Of a stretch of 64,000 nucleotides of DNA, positions 6,893 through 14,960 are shown piece by piece (the first letter of the stretch is position 1; each line of letters starts with the position of its first letter). The notes below the pieces were generated by a model. That model was not told the origin of the DNA. It did not search any database and worked only from the letters and a program-made list of their open reading frames with translations. Location: positions 1 to 64,000 of the forward strand of contig NZ_FUXJ01000012.1 in assembly GCF_900167045.1 (NCBI RefSeq), read 5' to 3'. This stretch comes from Legionella maceachernii. GTDB lineage: Bacteria; Pseudomonadota; Gammaproteobacteria; Legionellales; Legionellaceae. A program made the translations under genes and the position numbers.

Positions 6893-6984
6893 ATACGTTC
6901 ATATTTTGTCTTTACTCATGACATCACGCTGTGATCGTTATCTATCGCCCTATGTCCAATAAAATAATAACTAAGGATGTAGGT

Positions 6985-7626
6985 ATGTCGCAATTAACAG
7001 TATTTGGTAAAACTTATCGAGATCGAGTCGATGCAGCTTGCTCAGCGATTGCTGCAGGAAAAGGTATCATTTTGGTTGATGATGAAGATAGGGAGAATGA
7101 AGGTGATCTCATTTTTTCTGCCGAAAAAGTCTCTACCTCCAATATTAATCAAATGATCCAAGATTGTAGCGGCATTATTTGTTTATGCTTAACCAAACAA
7201 AAAGCAGATTCCTTATCTCTAACCCCAATGGTCAAACATAATTCAAGTCGGTATCAAACCGCTTTTACTACCTCCATCGAAGCAAAACACGGAGTGACAA
7301 CTGGGGTTTCTGCACAAGATAGGTGGCAAACAATTCACGTAGCTATTCAAGAGAATGCAACTCCATTTGATCTAACTCAACCTGGCCACATTTTCCCTTT
7401 GATTGCCTGTGATAATGGAGTTTTAGAACGGAGAGGTCATACAGAAGGTAGTATTGATATGATGCGTTTAGCTGGATTAAATCACAGCGCTGTTTTATGT
7501 GAATTAATGAACACGGACGGTACAATGAAAAAACTAACGCAGCTTATTCAATATGCAATTGACCATCAACTAACGATTCTGTCTATAGAGGATATCTACC
7601 AATATCGAATGCAATTTTGTAGATAA
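6985..7626 (+). CDS. ribB: 3,4-dihydroxy-2-butanone 4-phosphate synthase
   Basis: 213 residues. RibB converts ribulose 5-phosphate to dihydroxybutanone phosphate plus formate in riboflavin synthesis. The acidic metal-binding loop is VDDEDRENEGDL. TTGVSAQDR and RRGHTEGSIDMMRLAG are the other active-site blocks. No GTP cyclohydrolase II domain is fused. The ATG at 6985 has AAGGA upstream and gives the family's N-terminus; a GTG at 6931 would add 18 unlikely residues. An FMN riboswitch precedes it. It stands alone, as a riboswitch-controlled extra or main ribB copy often does. Confidence 0.93.
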   Translation: MSQLTVFGKTYRDRVDAACSAIAAGKGIILVDDEDRENEGDLIFSAEKVSTSNINQMIQDCSGIICLCLTKQKADSLSLTPMVKHNSSRYQTAFTTSIEAKHGVTTGVSAQDRWQTIHVAIQENATPFDLTQPGHIFPLIACDNGVLERRGHTEGSIDMMRLAGLNHSAVLCELMNTDGTMKKLTQLIQYAIDHQLTILSIEDIYQYRMQFCR

Positions 7627-7811
7627 ATTTCTATGTCATATTGCTAAACTTGAATGGCCAGTTTGCAGTTATGAGTTACTTTTGAAATTAACCCAAGCGA
7701 TTGCACTGAGCCATTCACTTAACTATTTGAAACTATTAATTAAGTTTTAATCATTATATCTATTTTTCAACCTATTATTCTGAGTTTTCCGCAAGCCGGG
7801 GTGGCTTCCCA

Positions 7812-8795
7812 CTAGGTACTAATTAGATTAATCTCGAAAATTATTTGATCCGGCTTTATTTGCAAATTTTCGGCACCAATTAACTCAAAATATTCAATGT
7901 TCACCGTCTCATTGCTACTAAAATCTGCAAACATGAAGTGACTCGAAGGAGGAAGATTTAATTTTGAAATATCCAAATTAATAGAAATATCATTTTCTTT
8001 ATGGATTACTCTTGTTTCACCCAAATTGAAATTTTGGATATAGGCTCCCTGATTGCTGCTATTAGGATCGCTATAAATCAAAACTTGTGGAATACTGAGT
8101 GGTAATTCTTCTAAGGTTACAAGACAATCAACATGTACTTTTTTTACTGAGGCGCCGGATAGAATAAAGTTCTCACCTGCTAAATCTACCTGATAATGAA
8201 TTTTCTTCCCTAGCTTTTCACGTAAAGTTAAACCGCTGTTATCTTTAATGTTAAAATGAGTTGTTAATAGATTATGGAGATAAGGATGTTTTTTCAGTTC
8301 ATTCATTACGGTTAATTTAGTTAACGTCTTTAAATCATGGCTATCAAAAAACAAATCCAATTTAAAATCAATAAATCTCCAGTAAAACAATGAAAATTTT
8401 ATGGGCTTACACCATGTAATAATTTCATGGCTAGATAATTCATCAACTTTTCTTAAATTAATGCCAAATTGTTTTGCTTTGGCAATTGCCCCCTTTGTAA
8501 ACCCAGACGATGAAACAGCAATGATTGCTTGAGCCCTGAGACTTACTTGTCTTCCAATAAGTTCTTCTATCCATTTGACACCTTGTGGAGATTTATGCAA
8601 ACGACATTCAATTAGCGTTTTGAGGTCGTCTTTTCTTACTAGAACATCAATTTGGCGTTGCTGAGAAGGATTATCGGGATCAGCAATTCTTTCATTCCAT
8701 GTGACTTCAGCTTTATCCCCTTCAAGAAGGGTAATAATTTGAGACACCATTATTTCGAAATTTTCAGCGTCAGAATGTTCATTGTTTTTTTTCAT
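7812..8795 (-). CDS. Mrr-like restriction endonuclease family protein
   Basis: About 327 residues. The N-terminal 130 residues form a PD-(D/E)xK nuclease of the Mrr type: QRQIDVLVRKDDLKTLIECR, then KWIEELIGRQVSLRAQAIIAVSSSGFTKGAIAKAKQFGI. The catalytic Glu-x-Lys is Glu-Cys-Arg here, so activity is uncertain. The C-terminal 200 residues are beta-rich and not recognised; they may sense a substrate. Such single-gene enzymes may cut modified or foreign DNA. The ATG at 8795 has GAGG upstream; a GTG nine bases earlier is less likely. It is the first of several defence-like genes. Confidence 0.7.
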   Translation of the reverse strand: MKKNNEHSDAENFEIMVSQIITLLEGDKAEVTWNERIADPDNPSQQRQIDVLVRKDDLKTLIECRLHKSPQGVKWIEELIGRQVSLRAQAIIAVSSSGFTKGAIAKAKQFGINLRKVDELSSHEIITWCKPIKFSLFYWRFIDFKLDLFFDSHDLKTLTKLTVMNELKKHPYLHNLLTTHFNIKDNSGLTLREKLGKKIHYQVDLAGENFILSGASVKKVHVDCLVTLEELPLSIPQVLIYSDPNSSNQGAYIQNFNLGETRVIHKENDISINLDISKLNLPPSSHFMFADFSSNETVNIEYFELIGAENLQIKPDQIIFEINLIST

Positions 8796-8973
8796 ACAGG
8801 ACACCTCAGCAAATAAGCACTAGGCAATATAGCCTGTAAGACACTTAATTTAAATAAGCTATTTATGAGTTTACGGTAAGTTTGTGTGCATTACACAATG
8901 TTGCCGCAGCACAAAACTATATTATTGATTCAGCTCTAATCATTAAATCTTTTTTTCAACCTTTTTACACAGG

Positions 8974-10035
8974 TTAGGAAAAAATTTTTTTAAAATACTC
9001 TATCGTATTGCCGGAGCTAGCACTTATTTGAAGTAAAAAAGCATTTTTATCACCCCACCACAGAGCATCATGTGGTCCATAGTCATTGTTGATGCTAGCG
9101 ATGTATATATTGCTTGAAATTAGATTATTAGGTGAGCGTAGAACTGTTAAATGAAATTTACTATATCCACTAAATGAATTTATTATAGGCAATCTAGAAA
9201 GCGCTGGTTGCTTTATTGGAAAAGAATTTTTATTGAAAATCCGAAACCATGCAATTTGATTTTTCTTTCCATTCTGCGGAAACATCACCAATTGGACTTC
9301 TTCCACCTGGTCTTTGTCACCATAAATAATCTGACTATCAACCACAAAATCTAAGTTTAGACGATTAAAATATTCTATATTTTGCTCAGGCCTGCTTCCA
9401 CTAATGATATTGTGCAACGGCCATCTTATATTCCATAAACTCGAAGGGGGTCTATATTCGTCCATATTAATGCAAGCATTTTCTCTACAATTGCTATAAC
9501 GAGACCAATAAGACAGTTCAAAAAAATTACTTTTTAAAATTTTCATCGATGATGGAATGGGAGAAAATAATTTACAAAGCTCTATGAACTCTTCGTCTTT
9601 CAAATTACCCTCTAGCAAACGAAGCTCAACATTTGTTCCATAAGACAGAAAAGTTAACGCTTTTGATTTTGAATAATCGTAACCGAGCCAACAAATAGTC
9701 TCCTCATTAACAACATGAGGTTTCATTTCCCAAACCCAATGATCGTACAAAGCAGCATGGTCTAATATTGATAAAGGTCCAAAATCATACAGAAACTGTT
9801 TGCACCTTAAGAGAGCCCCTTTATATTTCACAAAGAAATAATAAGAAGAAAAATGTGCGGAACACCAAGCAGACCATTTTTTAAATTGATAACGGCTAGG
9901 TTGTTCATTGTAAGGAGCATCTTCTTGCCTGAGGATAAAATTATTTACAATCGCCTCATCAGTATTAGGCACTAAAATAACAAAATTTACTTTTTCTTGG
10001 GCTTGTGCGGGAGATATTTCGTGCACTAAATTCAT
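8974..10035 (-). CDS. Unknown protein in the oxygenase operon
   Basis: About 353 residues, soluble, rich in Trp, Tyr and Phe. The N-terminal part has SRYQFKKWSAWCSAHFSSYY and the middle has SSLWNIRWPLHN. There is no signal peptide and no family I recognise. It starts 59 bases after the 2OG-Fe(II) oxygenase on the same strand, with no terminator between them, so the two are probably co-transcribed along with the 21-codon ORF upstream. A role as maturation partner or substrate-binding protein is inference. The ATG at 10035 is preceded by TTGGAATTCAGA. Confidence 0.5.
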   Translation of the reverse strand: MNLVHEISPAQAQEKVNFVILVPNTDEAIVNNFILRQEDAPYNEQPSRYQFKKWSAWCSAHFSSYYFFVKYKGALLRCKQFLYDFGPLSILDHAALYDHWVWEMKPHVVNEETICWLGYDYSKSKALTFLSYGTNVELRLLEGNLKDEEFIELCKLFSPIPSSMKILKSNFFELSYWSRYSNCRENACINMDEYRPPSSLWNIRWPLHNIISGSRPEQNIEYFNRLNLDFVVDSQIIYGDKDQVEEVQLVMFPQNGKKNQIAWFRIFNKNSFPIKQPALSRLPIINSFSGYSKFHLTVLRSPNNLISSNIYIASINNDYGPHDALWWGDKNAFLLQISASSGNTIEYFKKIFS

Positions 10036-10094
10036 TCTGAATTCCAAATGTATCAGTATTGCAAATGGTTTATGTTTTGGTTGGACAAACCCAA

Positions 10095-10856
10095 TTAAAA
10101 GGAGGGGCTGGCTTTTTCAGTCTCTTTCTCTTCCTGTATTCTGTCGTTGCTCATAAAGAAACCGGTTATCGAAGCTCTTACATGATTCCCCGCAGCATTT
10201 TCTACTTTTTTTATACAATGCAAAATATCATTTCTAAAAATGACTAACCTATTAGGTTTTGGAACAATATAGTAGCCAATTCCATCTCCAATATATTTAT
10301 TTAACGCATTACTATTGAGGTGAAACCCAACTTTTTTCTTCTTATCATTCATTAAAGTCACTTCAGGGTATTCAAAATCCTGCTGGAATACAGGATTAAT
10401 TAATAGTTCAGCTCCCCAATTCATATCCCACGTAGGATGGCAGTAATAAACGTAAGCACCTGAGATTTTATACTTACCGTCAGTATGCCAAGAGAGCCCT
10501 GAGCCTCTTGGATAAAGATAAGGTCTAGCATAGAAAAAATCCCAATCCCTATTTTTGATACCTATTAAATGAGAAAACTCGGCTGAGTTGGCAATTAGTT
10601 CTTTTATAAATAGATCAATTGTTGTGGCTGTAGGATAAACCTGCTCTGTAGTGCACGGTTCTGGCCTAGGATGTGAAATAGTGACATTGCCCCATAAAGG
10701 AGCTCCATCCTCGAGACTAAAAGCATTTATCCATCTAGAGGAATGAACAAACTTGAATTTTTCAGTTTGAATAAAATTCCAAATTTTTTCAAAAGATAAT
10801 GGTTCTAAGAAATCATCAATTACTGCAAAAACATCATTGTTTGAAATTAATTTCAT
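10095..10856 (-). CDS. 2-oxoglutarate/Fe(II)-dependent oxygenase
   Basis: 253 residues of double-stranded beta-helix type. The iron ligands are visible as LSWHTDG (HxD) and DILHCIKKV (distal His). An Arg follows in HVRASITGFF, where 2-oxoglutarate is bound. The opening NDVFAVIDDFLEP is common in prolyl-hydroxylase-like members that act on peptides, proteins or small molecules. The gene begins 36 bases after the 21-codon ORF at 10893-10958 and 59 bases before the unknown gene at 8974. Its substrate cannot be read; the tiny peptide is the natural candidate (inference). Confidence 0.78.
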   Translation of the reverse strand: MKLISNNDVFAVIDDFLEPLSFEKIWNFIQTEKFKFVHSSRWINAFSLEDGAPLWGNVTISHPRPEPCTTEQVYPTATTIDLFIKELIANSAEFSHLIGIKNRDWDFFYARPYLYPRGSGLSWHTDGKYKISGAYVYYCHPTWDMNWGAELLINPVFQQDFEYPEVTLMNDKKKKVGFHLNSNALNKYIGDGIGYYIVPKPNRLVIFRNDILHCIKKVENAAGNHVRASITGFFMSNDRIQEEKETEKASPSF

Positions 10857-10892
10857 GTCAATAGCAAAATATTTCGAAAGATACTTCCTTAG

Positions 10893-10958
10893 CTACCATG
10901 GCATATACTCATCTTTATCTTCATCAGTATCAATTTTATTAAAAAACAAACTTTTCAT
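10893..10958 (-). CDS. 21-residue peptide, possible RiPP-type precursor
   Basis: The ORF begins MKSLFFNKI, continues with a stretch rich in Asp, Glu and Lys, and ends EYMPW, then TAG. A near-ideal ribosome-binding site, GGGAGAA, lies four bases before the ATG, better than most genes nearby, which argues that it is translated. It is 36 bases ahead of the 2OG-Fe(II) oxygenase. The Tyr-Met-Pro-Trp end offers residues that such oxygenases could hydroxylate. It could instead be a leader peptide controlling the operon. No known precursor family was recognised. Confidence 0.5.
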   Translation of the reverse strand: MKSLFFNKIDTDEDKDEYMPW

Positions 10959-11399
10959 AACTTCTCCCTGTTACACCCTCACCTTTATTGGCGGCTTCGA
11001 ATTATAAATTTATTATTTAATTTTGCAATTAATTTGATACTTAATCGAGAAATTCATACGCGAAAAATGACTTTTCAAAATTACGGAATAATTAAAGAAA
11101 ATAGATTATTAACAATACATGTAATCCAAAATATAAGTTAAAATCCTTATTGCTATCAGATACCTAAGTAAAGACAGTATCCTCATTTAACTCGATCTAA
11201 AGAAACAAATTGTGTTCAATTCTCACAAAATTTGGCGAGAAATTCCTAAGTTTTGTGCGTGTTCTTCGCCTCGTGAATCACCAAAAGAAACCTCCTAGGG
11301 TGAGTTTCCTACTAGCTATGATTCCCAGGATCCATTAAGATGGACTTTAACTCTTGATCCACATAATTTCTCTTTGATTGATTATAATCGAAATTTATA
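10959..11399. other. Divergent intergenic region
   Basis: No ORF of note is seen. It must hold the promoter of the peptide-oxygenase operon (minus) and that of the CBASS-like pair (plus). An imperfect inverted repeat with GAAACCTCC and GGGTGAGTTTC lies at about 11288-11309; its role is unknown. Confidence 0.4.
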
Positions 11400-11924
11400 A
11401 TGGAATATATTAATCCAATATTGTCGTTTTTTAATCACCCATTCTTTTCAATTATAGGAGGGGTAACCGTTCTATTTGCTGTGTTAGCCTTTTTCTATAA
11501 AATTTGTTGCTGGTTTTTAAGTATTGCACCTGTAGTACTTCGATTTGGAAATGCCCTATGGAGAAGAGATATTGCAATTTTTAGCTCTAATGATGGGTAT
11601 ACAAGCTTAAAACAAACACTTAAAGATTCGGGAATATTTAAAGAGAGCAATATTGAACAAATACCGAACGATAACATTGAAAGGTGTAAAAATAAAACAA
11701 TATTTCTTGTAGATTGGGATTCATGGGGAGATAAGATAGAACAGGTTTTTAATGCCCGTAGAGATCACCAAACAGCCGTCGTTATATATGCAAAACCAGC
11801 CAGCATTTCATCTGAAAAAATGAATGATATTGGTAATCGACCTAATACTGTTGTTGTTAATTTTCGTGGTCGGTTATTAAATGATATTTTAACTTCTCTC
11901 CTTACCACTAGTTATGACCTCTGA
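11400..11924 (+). CDS. Membrane protein, putative effector of a CBASS-like pair
   Basis: 174 residues. The first 50 are hydrophobic, with one or two membrane segments (FFSIIGGVTVLFAVLAFFY and the stretch after it). The rest looks like an alpha/beta Rossmann-like domain: RDIAIFSSNDGY, then NKTIFLVDWDSWG, TAVVIYAKP and TVVVNFRGRLLNDI. The end overlaps the start of the nucleotidyltransferase gene by 11 bases, so the two are translationally coupled. In CBASS-type systems, membrane effectors respond to the cyclic nucleotide made by the cyclase partner; that role is inferred here from position and topology. The C-terminal domain was not assigned to a family. Confidence 0.6.
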   Translation: MEYINPILSFFNHPFFSIIGGVTVLFAVLAFFYKICCWFLSIAPVVLRFGNALWRRDIAIFSSNDGYTSLKQTLKDSGIFKESNIEQIPNDNIERCKNKTIFLVDWDSWGDKIEQVFNARRDHQTAVVIYAKPASISSEKMNDIGNRPNTVVVNFRGRLLNDILTSLLTTSYDL

Positions 11925-12696
11925 ACAATACTTAAACCTAATCATTACTAAATACAATCCACGAAATTTACTCAATTCTTCACAAGAATTAATAAGATTA
12001 AAAACTATACTCAAAATTTGGGCAAATTCCTGTTATCTGGATATTATAGAATCGGGATCACGAGCCAAGGGAACAGCAATATCTATAGCCTCAGATGTAG
12101 ATTATGTTGTTTCATTAACAAGCAATTGTAATGAAAGTGATGGGGGATTAAAAAGTATATATGATTCATTGTTTAAACGACTTAGTGCAGAATATCCTGT
12201 GGTAAGAAAGCAAAATGTATCTTGCAGAATTAATTTGAATAACCTACAAGTAGATGTAACACCAGCTAAAAAGCATAATGGAAATACTAATTACCATTGG
12301 ATATATCGTTCAGAATCCAATCAATATCACCAAACCAATATGCAACAGCATATTAACGACATTTTAACATCAGGAAGAATACAAGAAATAAAAATTGTTA
12401 AAATTTGGCGTGAGCTCAATAAATTAGATATACCCTCAATTTATCTGGAATATTTGATCATAAAAAATATATTGCTTAACAAACCCAAAGACCCGAATAA
12501 ATTAGGATCAAATGCATTTCATATTTTTACAGAATTAGCAAAAGATACAAATAATCCATTATTTTCGAGAGTTGTCGACCCGGCCAATTCAAATAATATT
12601 TTATCTGACCTAATAACTCAAAATGAAAAATTTAATATAATTAAAGTCGCAAAAATTGCAGCTCAAAAACAATATTGGGATCAAATAGTCTGGTAG
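11914..12696 (+). CDS. CD-NTase-like nucleotidyltransferase (CBASS-type cyclase)
   Basis: 260 residues of pol-beta fold. The active site reads ESGSRAKGTAISIASDVDYVV: the GS motif followed by DxD. The third aspartate lies in LQVDVTPAKK, a pattern typical of SMODS/CD-NTase cyclases. The helical C-terminal half has VKIWRELNKLDIPSIYLEYL. Family members make cyclic di- or trinucleotides that activate an effector during phage infection. It has no visible ribosome-binding site and overlaps the membrane-protein gene, so it is probably translated by coupling. No Cap2/Cap3 ancillary genes follow, as in minimal type I systems. The product nucleotide cannot be predicted. Confidence 0.72.
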   Translation: MTSEQYLNLIITKYNPRNLLNSSQELIRLKTILKIWANSCYLDIIESGSRAKGTAISIASDVDYVVSLTSNCNESDGGLKSIYDSLFKRLSAEYPVVRKQNVSCRINLNNLQVDVTPAKKHNGNTNYHWIYRSESNQYHQTNMQQHINDILTSGRIQEIKIVKIWRELNKLDIPSIYLEYLIIKNILLNKPKDPNKLGSNAFHIFTELAKDTNNPLFSRVVDPANSNNILSDLITQNEKFNIIKVAKIAAQKQYWDQIVW

Positions 12697-12753
12697 GGAC
12701 CTGATTACTATTTCGTTTCAAGAAATTTATAATTTTCCCCTTCGGGAGATCGT

Positions 12754-12900
12754 CGTATTTGAGTACGACTTCGTACGACACAGTAGGCCATTTGTAGTAA
12801 AAACCCGCGACATAATTTATAATAAAATCAATAGGTTAAAATTGATAAAGATGACTCATAATCCGTTGGTCCTAGGTTCAAGTCCTAGTGGGCCCACCAA
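12754..12900 (+). repeat. Attachment-site-like direct repeat, copy 1 (tRNA 3' end)
   Basis: The last 46 bases (12855-12900) are the anticodon-loop-to-CCA part of a CAT-anticodon tRNA (CTCATAATCC, then GGTTCAAGTCC, ending GGGCCCACCA). They are identical to 14772-14817. The 101 bases before are clearly similar to those before copy 2 and equal in length. No 5' half of a tRNA is present, so this is an att remnant and not a tRNA gene. Confidence 0.8.
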
Positions 12901-13136
12901 TTTAAGCAGTAAAATCAATAAGTTAAAATTCACTTTTCTAACCCACCAAAATCCACTGTGGGGATTTAGTGGGGCACGATTATTGAAAATCTGGAAGCGG
13001 TCTAAACGGCTTCAGGGAAGTACTTGCCGGACGTGCTACAAATAATACGGGGTCTTTCCCATTTCCGGGGGCATCTTTAATCAGCCACAGAGCGCCCTAA
13101 CACGCGTTCTATAATTTTCAAAGTTTTTAAAAAAAA

Positions 13137-13162
13137 TGTAGTAGTTCAAACTTGATCTGACA
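13137..13162 (+). repeat. IS481-type terminal inverted repeat, left copy
   Basis: A 26-base sequence starting TGTAGTAGTTCAAACTTGATC. It matches the reverse complement of 19833-19858 at 25 of 26 positions. It overlaps the 3' end of the AbiEii gene and supplies that protein's last residues (SDQV) and stop. No transposase lies next to it. Confidence 0.75.
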
Positions 13163-13994
13163 GCCACTGGTTCAAAAGATCAATAACTGTTTTTATATTA
13201 TCCGGTAAACCAAGCAACATAACTCGATCATTACCTAAAACACGTAAATGCGCAGCCCAAAGAAGCTGCATACGCTCCAGCTCATCGGATTGAAATTGAA
13301 CTGGGATAGAAAATACTGTACCCCTATTTTGAAATGTGCGGTCAATATTATCTTTTAAGCGAGCTTTATCAAGAAGCCCATCTGCTCGACAAAGTAATAG
13401 CAAATCATGATAATCTTTCATGCGGCTGTTGGCTGCACCACGAGAAATGAGGGTTTCCAGTTTTTCGGCAAAAATAGTTTCCACTGGATATACTTCCAGC
13501 GAAATAGAATCGTTAAACAATGGTATTGTTTTGTAGCTAAAAGATGGCCAATCTAACAAAACTGGCTCAACCACATCCCCGACACCAATGTCCACAAAAA
13601 ATTTATCGCTCATCACCCCAAATTGAACGGCAATCCCTATTTGAAACCCAGGATAATTCATATGTTGGTGATCTAAATCATCAAGATTAATGAATTGCAT
13701 CTGAAACCCATCATCCAGATTGAGTAAACAGATTTCTTGCATGATTAATTCTACATTGGATTTTTCTGCATTTAGCCGTCTAGCTAATAGATCAATATCA
13801 ATGGTTTCTCTGCCAATAGTCAGATAATAGGATAATAGCAAACCGCCTTTGAATATGAATTTATCAGAATATTCAGAACGAGAAAGTCTAGCTAAAAATC
13901 GCTCTAAAACTAATAGCTTCCAGACTTCATTAAAACTCTTATCTTTTTCTTTGCCAATATGTTTTAAGCGTGCTTTTAAGGCTTGTTCATTCAT
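13146..13994 (-). CDS. AbiEii-family nucleotidyltransferase toxin
   Basis: 282 residues. Family signatures are FIFKGGLLLSYYLTIGRETIDIDLLAR (GG plus DxD of the nucleotidyltransferase active site, about residues 47-75), VYPVETIFAEKLETLISRG and MKDYHDLLLL. These are toxins of type IV toxin-antitoxin / abortive-infection systems and transfer nucleotides onto RNA. The start overlaps the stop of the AbiEi gene (ATGA), the usual arrangement. The last residues (SDQV) and the stop come from an IS481-type terminal repeat, so the original C-terminus may have been replaced. Confidence 0.85.
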   Translation of the reverse strand: MNEQALKARLKHIGKEKDKSFNEVWKLLVLERFLARLSRSEYSDKFIFKGGLLLSYYLTIGRETIDIDLLARRLNAEKSNVELIMQEICLLNLDDGFQMQFINLDDLDHQHMNYPGFQIGIAVQFGVMSDKFFVDIGVGDVVEPVLLDWPSFSYKTIPLFNDSISLEVYPVETIFAEKLETLISRGAANSRMKDYHDLLLLCRADGLLDKARLKDNIDRTFQNRGTVFSIPVQFQSDELERMQLLWAAHLRVLGNDRVMLLGLPDNIKTVIDLLNQWLSDQV

Positions 13995-14584
13995 GTTGTC
14001 ACCGTCAAAATATAAGGCTCAAGATTAATTCCAAATTGTCTCGCATACTGCTGAAGTTTTTTAATATCCAATTTTTTTGTCGCTCTACCACTCACAGCTG
14101 CTTTAAGCGCTTTAATAGCAATTTCTTTACTAAGATAGCGAAAAGCGTCTATTATCGTTCTTTCTCTGTCAAAAATGACAACAGTTTCCCGCCCTATTGG
14201 GTATAGTGTTTTACCTGTTTCTATATCTCGCATTCTAACAATACGGGTATGATGTCGTTTTGGTGCCGTAGTAGAATGAGGAACGGCTATCCAATGCTCT
14301 CGTGGCATTTCATCCGTCAACTCATACAGAGCCAAAGCGGAGACTAGACAGACCACACCTTGGGGGATACTTTTGGCAATGATAATCAGATCTTCCCATT
14401 GAAAATCCGCATCAATAGAGGATTCTACACCTCGATAAACACCGTGACCGATACGTTCAATCCTATTAGTTTTTACATAATAGCTGAGCCGGCTGGGATG
14501 GATACCTGCTTCACGTGCCTCTGCGGCGTGAAAGACTGGTCTTGCAAACAGATCTTTCAATGTCATTTCATTATTTAGTTTCAT
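13991..14584 (-). CDS. AbiEi-family antitoxin / transcriptional regulator
   Basis: About 197 residues. The N-terminal winged helix reads TLKDLFARPVFHAAEAREAG, then HPSRLSYYVKTNRIERIGHGVYRG. The C-terminal half (LVSALALYELTDEMP, then TIIDAFRYLSKEIAIKALKAA) matches AbiEi-type antitoxins. The protein is expected to repress the pair's promoter and oppose the toxin. The start at 14584 gives the family N-terminus; a more upstream ATG (14698) would read through the attachment-like repeat and is unlikely. It overlaps the toxin gene by four bases. The pair is the only obvious cargo between the two tRNA-end repeats. Confidence 0.8.
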   Translation of the reverse strand: MKLNNEMTLKDLFARPVFHAAEAREAGIHPSRLSYYVKTNRIERIGHGVYRGVESSIDADFQWEDLIIIAKSIPQGVVCLVSALALYELTDEMPREHWIAVPHSTTAPKRHHTRIVRMRDIETGKTLYPIGRETVVIFDRERTIIDAFRYLSKEIAIKALKAAVSGRATKKLDIKKLQQYARQFGINLEPYILTVTT

Positions 14585-14670
14585 ACCCACAATTTTAATA
14601 TCAAAACCCAGAATCGTCAAATGGGTTTCAATATTAAACAGCTCCGCAAAAAACCATTGTGGGGAATTTG

Positions 14671-14817
14671 CGTATTTGGGTACGACACTGTTATACATCG
14701 TAGGACATTTGCAGTGGTTTCCTGCGATAATAATTACAATAAAATCAATTGGTTATTTTTGCATGGCGGGGCTCATAATCCGTTGGTCCTAGGTTCAAGT
14801 CCTAGTGGGCCCACCAA
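14671..14817 (+). repeat. Attachment-site-like direct repeat, copy 2 (tRNA 3' end)
   Basis: 14772-14817 is identical to 12855-12900 and is again only the 3' part of a CAT-anticodon tRNA. The 101 bases before are an imperfect copy of those before copy 1. The repeats bracket the AbiE pair, as attL and attR would after island insertion or tandem accretion. Confidence 0.8.
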
Positions 14818-14960
14818 TAAAATCAAGTAGTTACGAACAGTTAAGTTCGAAAATTAAACAAAACAATCACTCCGACTTACATATTGATGAGTATTGCATA
14901 GTAGTTTGACTTTCCGACTTGTACTACAATAATTATTAATATTTAAAATTAGGTACTGTG

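Noticed and set aside
12855-12900. A tRNA gene
   Set aside because: Only the anticodon-to-CCA part is present at both copies; there is no acceptor 5' strand or D arm.
12842-13045. ORF over the first tRNA-end repeat
   Set aside because: It is formed by the att-like repeat and has no ribosome-binding site or protein match.
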